Assembly (NCBI GenBank): GCA_007258455.2 | Contig: VDFB02252616.1 | Span: forward strand, 124,541,760-124,605,759 | Length of the DNA stretch: 64,000 nt | Direction of reading: 5' to 3' | Source: Sequoia sempervirens | Lineage: Eukaryota; Streptophyta; Pinopsida; Cupressales; Cupressaceae | Shown: piece by piece, positions 59,422-64,000 of the stretch | How the letters are laid out: each line of letters begins with the position of its first letter | Position numbering within the stretch: the stretch's first letter is position 1 | Translations under genes and position numbers: made by a program | The notes under the pieces: model-generated | What the model was told of the DNA's origin: nothing | Seen by the model: the letters and a program-made list of their open reading frames with translations, nothing else | Databases searched by the model: none

Positions 59422-59553
59422 ATGATCAAATTCACCACAAACTAAAACACTAGGAAAGAGACAACCATTAGAAAGCAAACAAATGAATCACCACCCACAA
59501 AGTGTACGATGAGAATGCAGGAAATAATGATATTAACAATCTAGAGAGCGAGC

Positions 59554-59905
59554 TCAACTATAGCCATCATTTTGTAATAAAAACTTGGCATCCTCGGGAA
59601 GGAGGGTGTACTCCTCCCATGCCTTAAAATCATTAATTCTGACAACCTCATTAGCAAATAAATCTACCAATGAGTTTCCCTCTCTATAGATATGTGTGAC
59701 ACAAGTTTCCTCAAGGGATCTAAGCATAATTATAGCATCCTTGATCAATTGATCAATTGTCCAATTTGGCTTCTAAATGCCATGTAGGAAGTTAACAATA
59801 TTAAGTGAATCTCCCTCAACCCAAAGCTTGGAGTGGACCTTGTCCAACACAAACTTGATACTGATGAATGCAACCTCGACGTGGTTTTCTCTATTACGTC
59901 ATTTG
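59554..59905 (-). pseudogene. RNase H domain, LINE-like copy 2
   Basis: Reads ENHVEVAFISIKFVLD, VEGDSLNIVNFLHG, IIMLRSLEETCVTHIY, REGNSLVDLFANEVVR and a short tail. It keeps the Asp in GDSLNI and the Asp of SLVDLF that copy 1 has as Asn. It starts abruptly, a 5' truncation. Confidence 0.75.
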
Positions 59906-60019
59906 TGAGAGATCATTTGTAAATGGGTACATAACATGGCCTAGTATCTGAGACCCATCATCTTTGCATATTGTATCATTTTCATTTGTTTACTTCTCTC
60001 TAAGTTACACATAAGGGGG

Positions 60020-60457
60020 TGTTGGTGTGAATAAGGTGTTTTACCTAACTAGCTCACCTAGAAGGCCCTATTCACATTTTAATTTTATTTAGGTCCTACA
60101 AATATTTGTAGAAGTCCTAGTTGTCATAAGATCTTATCTTATCATATGTGATTTACTTCTTGTGTCTTAGGTCATTTAATTATTGTTGTCTCATGCCATA
60201 AGATTAAAACACTTATCATGATCTTGTCTAATCCTATCTCTAACCTTCCCTATATAAGAAAGGCCACTTTTACATTTATATCATAGGGGTATGTACTATC
60301 ATTGATGCATTATTGATCATTGTACAAATTGCATCCATAATCAACCAAGCTATTCTCTTTCCATTCTCTCTTATGGAATGATATTTTTGTCTTGTGCATG
60401 ATCTTGGGTTGTGGGATCTTACTATCAACTCCTTGGTGTTTATTATCAACTCCTATA
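60020..60457 (+). repeat. 3' LTR of the gag-only copia element
   Basis: Starts TGTTGGTGTGAATAAGG after ATAAGGGGG and ends CAACTCCTATA, 438 bp. TATATAAG at 60,251 is a likely TATA box. Near its end GGTGTTTATTATCAACTCCT repeats the preceding ATCAACTCCT. Confidence 0.8.
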
Positions 60458-60462
60458 TAATA

Positions 60463-61195
60463 TTCACAAGAAGCAAAAAATACAATTCCAAATTACGTAC
60501 AAATTTTTTTTGCAAGAATATAACACCAAAAGAACAACCATCTCACTAATCCATTGCTTATAAAATACCCAAATATACCCCATCGTCATATACCTCACCT
60601 AAATATTTAGGCCACAACTTTGTAAGAGTTTTGATTCTCTTAGAAACATAACATTCTAGAAATAAAGCCAAAAATTGGACAAAAAAATGTGGAATATTTC
60701 TACCACTCATATGTAGTTCATTTTACCCCAAACTCTATTTCTCTTTGTCCAAATCTATTGATTACATCTGCTAATTGTTTTAATGTATAAATAGGTATAA
60801 TTCCAGGCAAATCCAATCTTTTGTTGAACGTGAATATCTCCTCTAAGGCCATTTGAAACATGTCATCCCAATTTTTATTTTCAAAGCAAGGTTGGGCTAG
60901 GTTTTGGATAGATACAATAAAGAAGAAACCTAAATAAAATATAGAATTATGTAAAACCAAAAAAAATAAAAAATCATAAAATAATATTTCATAACTTTTC
61001 CCTTTGAGCCAAATTAAAGATACCTAAACCCTCTCCCAACATACATGTGGGTGAATAATTATAATTAATGCAACAAATAAGATTAAATTGTTTTTATGAA
61101 AATTGTTATTGTGAATACTTTGATTGTAGTATTATTTGTGAATAGAATCAATGTTTCAATACCTTTTAGAAGAAAATACAAAGCAATCCCTCCTT
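60463..61195. other. Non-coding flank
   Basis: AT-rich; the 80-codon open frame at 60,718-60,960 has no recognisable motif. Confidence 0.45.
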
Positions 61196-62287
61196 GGGTG
61201 ATCCCACAATAGTGGTTTACAATTTTTGGCCAAACTGGACACTGAAATTATTATTTTTAACTAAATCTTCACATTCAAGCACCTATAACAGCTAAACAAT
61301 GAGGAATTTGAAAATGATGCAAACTAGAGTCTTGTCACATTTTGTCTGTAGATTCTAAAAATATTTTTTTCAAAATTTTTGGAATCAAATTGTACTTTTT
61401 TTTCCATCTCCCACAAAAACTAATTTTTTTCAAAAAAACAACATTTTTAAAAAGTGACACACACCGTATAACGCATAATTTTTTTTCCATCAAGGATAAA
61501 ATTCTAATTCTTTCGAATTTATATTTGTAACTCTGATATCTAGTGCTTCAACTTGGTTAGATAGTTTTTTATTGAATATTTTTTCTTTAATAAAGTTTCG
61601 AACTTAAACCAATTACAATTCAAACATAGCGCGACCGTATAACGCGTAACTTTTTTTGTATGTATCGAAATTCAATTTATTTTTTTTGTTGGATCAAGGA
61701 ATTCAATATCTAGTGCACTCATATTTTCCAATTTTTCTTTTTGATAATCTACTATTTTTCCATATGTGCACAACAGAGACCTTCATTTCAATGAAAAACC
61801 TATGTTTAATAAAACTAAAAAAAAAGTACATAATAAAACCAAAACATAATAAATTTATATTCGTTGGATAGCTCGTTCTAAGGACTACCTGATTCCAGTT
61901 GGGTTTGTAAAGATTCCTCCATTTTCATCCCCAACCCGAGCTTCGAAGTGTAAAAAAATATGCTTTTTTGGTGAACAAGGTCAAAAATTAGGGAAAAGGG
62001 GGGTTCGCTAGAACCAAGGGGTTCTAGCGAACCCCCAAGGGTTCTACTGAACTAGGGTTCATTCAAACCCCCCTCAATATGAATTTTCCTTTTATTTTTT
62101 AGGCAGGAAATGTGGGCCCAGTAATTAAGTAGGTACATTCGAACCCTAGTTCAGTCGAACCCCTCTTTGGTTCGGTCAAACTTATAGGTTCATTTGAACC
62201 CCTAAAACCAAATTTTTTGCCATGGGGTCATTTTTTCTCAATTTTCCTTCCTCCATCAAATTGTAAACCACTATTGTGGCTTCACCC
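61196..62287. mobile_element. 1,092-bp inverted-repeat (foldback-like) element
   Basis: Terminal inverted repeats of about 28 bp share CCACAATAGTGGTTTACAAT on the left and its complement on the right. CCTT flanks both sides (61,192-61,195 and 62,288-62,291). Inside lie a perfect hairpin (61,999-62,015 with 62,020-62,036), an inverted pair at 62,041-62,060 and 62,141-62,160 (19 of 20), and a direct repeat built on CCGTATAACGC at about 61,463 and 61,632. No coding capacity. Confidence 0.75.
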
Positions 62288-62291
62288 CCTT

Positions 62292-64000
62292 AACATAAAA
62301 TTTAGCAAAATTTAAATGTCTAATATCTAAGCTCCTATATATAACAATTACATTCACATTTTGAATTATTATCATCTTGCATTCACAAAAATAAATATTT
62401 TTTTGGAAGACAACGAACTTGATACCATGGATATACTAACTTGTGACAACCTTTATTTTTAACCTACAAAGGCACATAATTAGGCTACTCTCTTCTTACA
62501 AGAATGTATGAATTAGCTTCCCCTTTATGCACTTGGGATCAAACACCACATTAATGTGAGGGAAAACCAAAATGTCAATATTTTTTCATAAATTTAAACA
62601 TATGTTTGGAAAGTAAAGCACGTGTACAAATACAAAGTGGATAGCATTGTAATAGCCTAGGCTATGCTAGTAAACCCACCATTGGTTTTAGAAAAAAGAC
62701 TTGAATAGTAATCTAGGGGAGAGGGGCCCAAAGTAGGTGGGAGCCTATACTAGGGATGGAAGTAGTCCCATGTGGGCCCCACACTAGAGCTGATTAATAT
62801 ACAAATGCAAAATAGTTTTCACCCACAAAGTCAACAAGGGTACACGTAGCACTGTACCATCAAAATTGTATTATGATCGGTGAATATGTCCCATACACAA
62901 ATAGATATTCACATTATTACATGTCAGAGAATATTCAAAGCACATCCAACACCACAAACATACAAGCCATATTGATTGTTACTGGCTTGTAGCTTTAAAA
63001 CATGCACCCAAGATATAAAATTAGTATAACCCAAGCTCCCCTATAATGTCACCACTTGCATTACATCACAACCAAATTTTTGATATTTGGGATACCATGA
63101 GAACAACTAGGAGCCAAGAATGTTCCATCACCAAATCCAAACCAGTTGAACCCCCATCCCACTTTCCCACCAATACAACACTTAGATGAAAAGAAATCAT
63201 TCATGTGTCCCATATGTCAAATCAAACCTCTCTACTATTGGTTCCTCCTATTTTTTCCACCTGAAACCACCAAAACAATGGTGTTAAAGCCACCAAAATC
63301 TCTTGTCAAGCAAAAAAGGATTGCAGGCCATTAATACATACAAACTCTACAATTGAAGGCATCCGATCAAGAATTCAAATTTGAAAATAAAAGGACAAGA
63401 ATTAAAGACTCCATACCAAACCAGCATTGAACATATAAGGATATTTTCAAATTCAAAAATGAATTACTCAAGCTCTTCCAATTTCCATTTAGCATGTCCC
63501 ACTTTCATTTTTAGTTATACAATTTTCTCTAGAAATATGAAAAAAGTCTAGAGGCGGCAACAATAACACGCTAAGAAGCTATAGGTATTCAACTGCTACA
63601 AATTATTTATGCCTACAGATGCCAATATGTACATATTCTATGAATATGTTGTCCACAAATCTGTAAATATCTGAGGTTTCATACTGATGCTATTTACATT
63701 GGTTTTTTCATTTTTGTTCTTTATGCCTAGGAATGCAAATATGTTGTATGCAATGTCAATTTTTGTCACATTGACCTGTAACTCAATATATGGGTTTTGA
63801 ACTTACAGTTTATATGAATGTCAAGTCATTTTAGTTCAAGTTCAGGGTTTCACTGGTTTTCATTTCCTCTATGTACTCGTCCATGCACAATGTTTACCCT
63901 GCATTGTGCATTTCAATATCTTGTGTTATTCATTTCACGACGTTTACTCTGCATTGTGCTTTTCATATTTTTTTCCTTTTACGAAATATGAAATGGGTTT
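62292..64000. other. No gene recognised
   Basis: AT-rich. A ~51-bp duplication of TTTAC-CTGCATTGTGC lies near 63,892 and 63,943. Nothing else is supported. Confidence 0.45.

Larger units (their letters stand above)
53395..59905 (-). mobile_element. LINE-like unit, copy 2, nested in the copia element and itself split
   Basis: On the - strand the order is truncated RNase H (59,905-59,554), extra ORF N-terminal part (59,421 to about 58,150), about 4.1 kb of other sequence, ORF C-terminal part (about 54,000-53,586), then the shared 3' end (about 53,460-53,395). Order and content match 45,825-48,405 apart from the inner split. Exact target duplications were not found. Confidence 0.65.
50882..60457 (+). 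mobile_element. Gag-only copia element interrupted by nested insertions
   Basis: Direct-repeat LTRs at 50,882-51,298 and 60,020-60,457 are flanked by TAATA (50,877-50,881 and 60,458-60,462), a 5-bp target duplication. A copia-like gag lies after the left LTR and a polypurine tract (ATAAGGGGG, 60,011-60,019) before the right one. The internal sequence not accounted for by the - strand insertion (about 53.4-59.9 kb) is only about 2.2 kb and holds no pol, so this was a non-autonomous element. Confidence 0.8.

Noticed and set aside
59741..59757. TTGATCAATTGATCAATTG palindrome
   Set aside because: A simple short repeat within the RNase H coding remnant.
63892..63965. ~51-bp duplication with CTGCATTGTGC near the window end
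   Set aside because: Short and isolated; an ordinary local duplication with no sign of function.

Overview
The window looks like nuclear DNA of a land plant with a large, transposon-filled genome. A conifer or another gymnosperm fits best, but that is an inference. The signs are AT-rich sequence, Ty1/copia and Ty3/gypsy retroelements of plant type, very long LTRs, GT-AG introns, and only one stretch that looks like an ordinary host gene. There are no bacterial operons, rRNA genes or CRISPR arrays.

Layout. 1-5.5 kb: the 3' end of a copia element (RNase H, stem-loops, polypurine tract, 650-bp LTR), then a decayed gypsy gag-protease remnant and a 367-bp LTR. 6.5-7.6 kb: the last two exons of a host gene on the + strand, most like the C-terminus of Y-family DNA polymerase eta. 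9.4-18.7 kb: a Tat/Athila-like gypsy region, with a ~205-bp tandem array, a 998-codon frame broken by 17 stops but no frameshift, an LTR-like region, a primer-binding site, gag and protease. 18.7-29.9 kb: degenerate repeats, a possible Cys-motif pseudogene, a second member of the long ORF family (22.95-26.03 kb) and a 779-bp terminal-inverted-repeat element. 29,890-42,032: a complete 12.1-kb Ty3/gypsy chromovirus on the - strand with 3.6-3.7-kb LTRs and a GGATC target duplication. 42.5-43.1 kb: two tRNA-derived SINEs, each with a perfect 17-18-bp target duplication. 44.2 kb: a PPR fragment. 45.8-48.4 kb: a LINE-like remnant in which an RNase H domain is followed by an extra ORF. 48.4-49.2 kb: the second copy of the terminal-inverted-repeat element. 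50,882-60,457: a gag-only copia element (TAATA target duplication) that holds a second, - strand copy of the LINE-like unit, itself split by about 4 kb containing a diverged LTR of the chromovirus type. 61,196-62,287: a 1.09-kb inverted-repeat element with perfect internal hairpins.

Themes. (1) Coding regions of unrelated elements are broken mainly by stops that one C-to-T change could make from CAG, CGA or CAA, the footprint expected from cytosine methylation decay. (2) Long accessory ORFs with a shared plan (helical N-terminal part, basic/Ser-rich linker, coiled-coil C-terminus) occur in both the gypsy-like and LINE-like elements. I do not recognise their function, and they are the best candidates here for something undescribed. 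(3) Insertions can be ordered by nesting. All coordinates and comparisons were made by eye.
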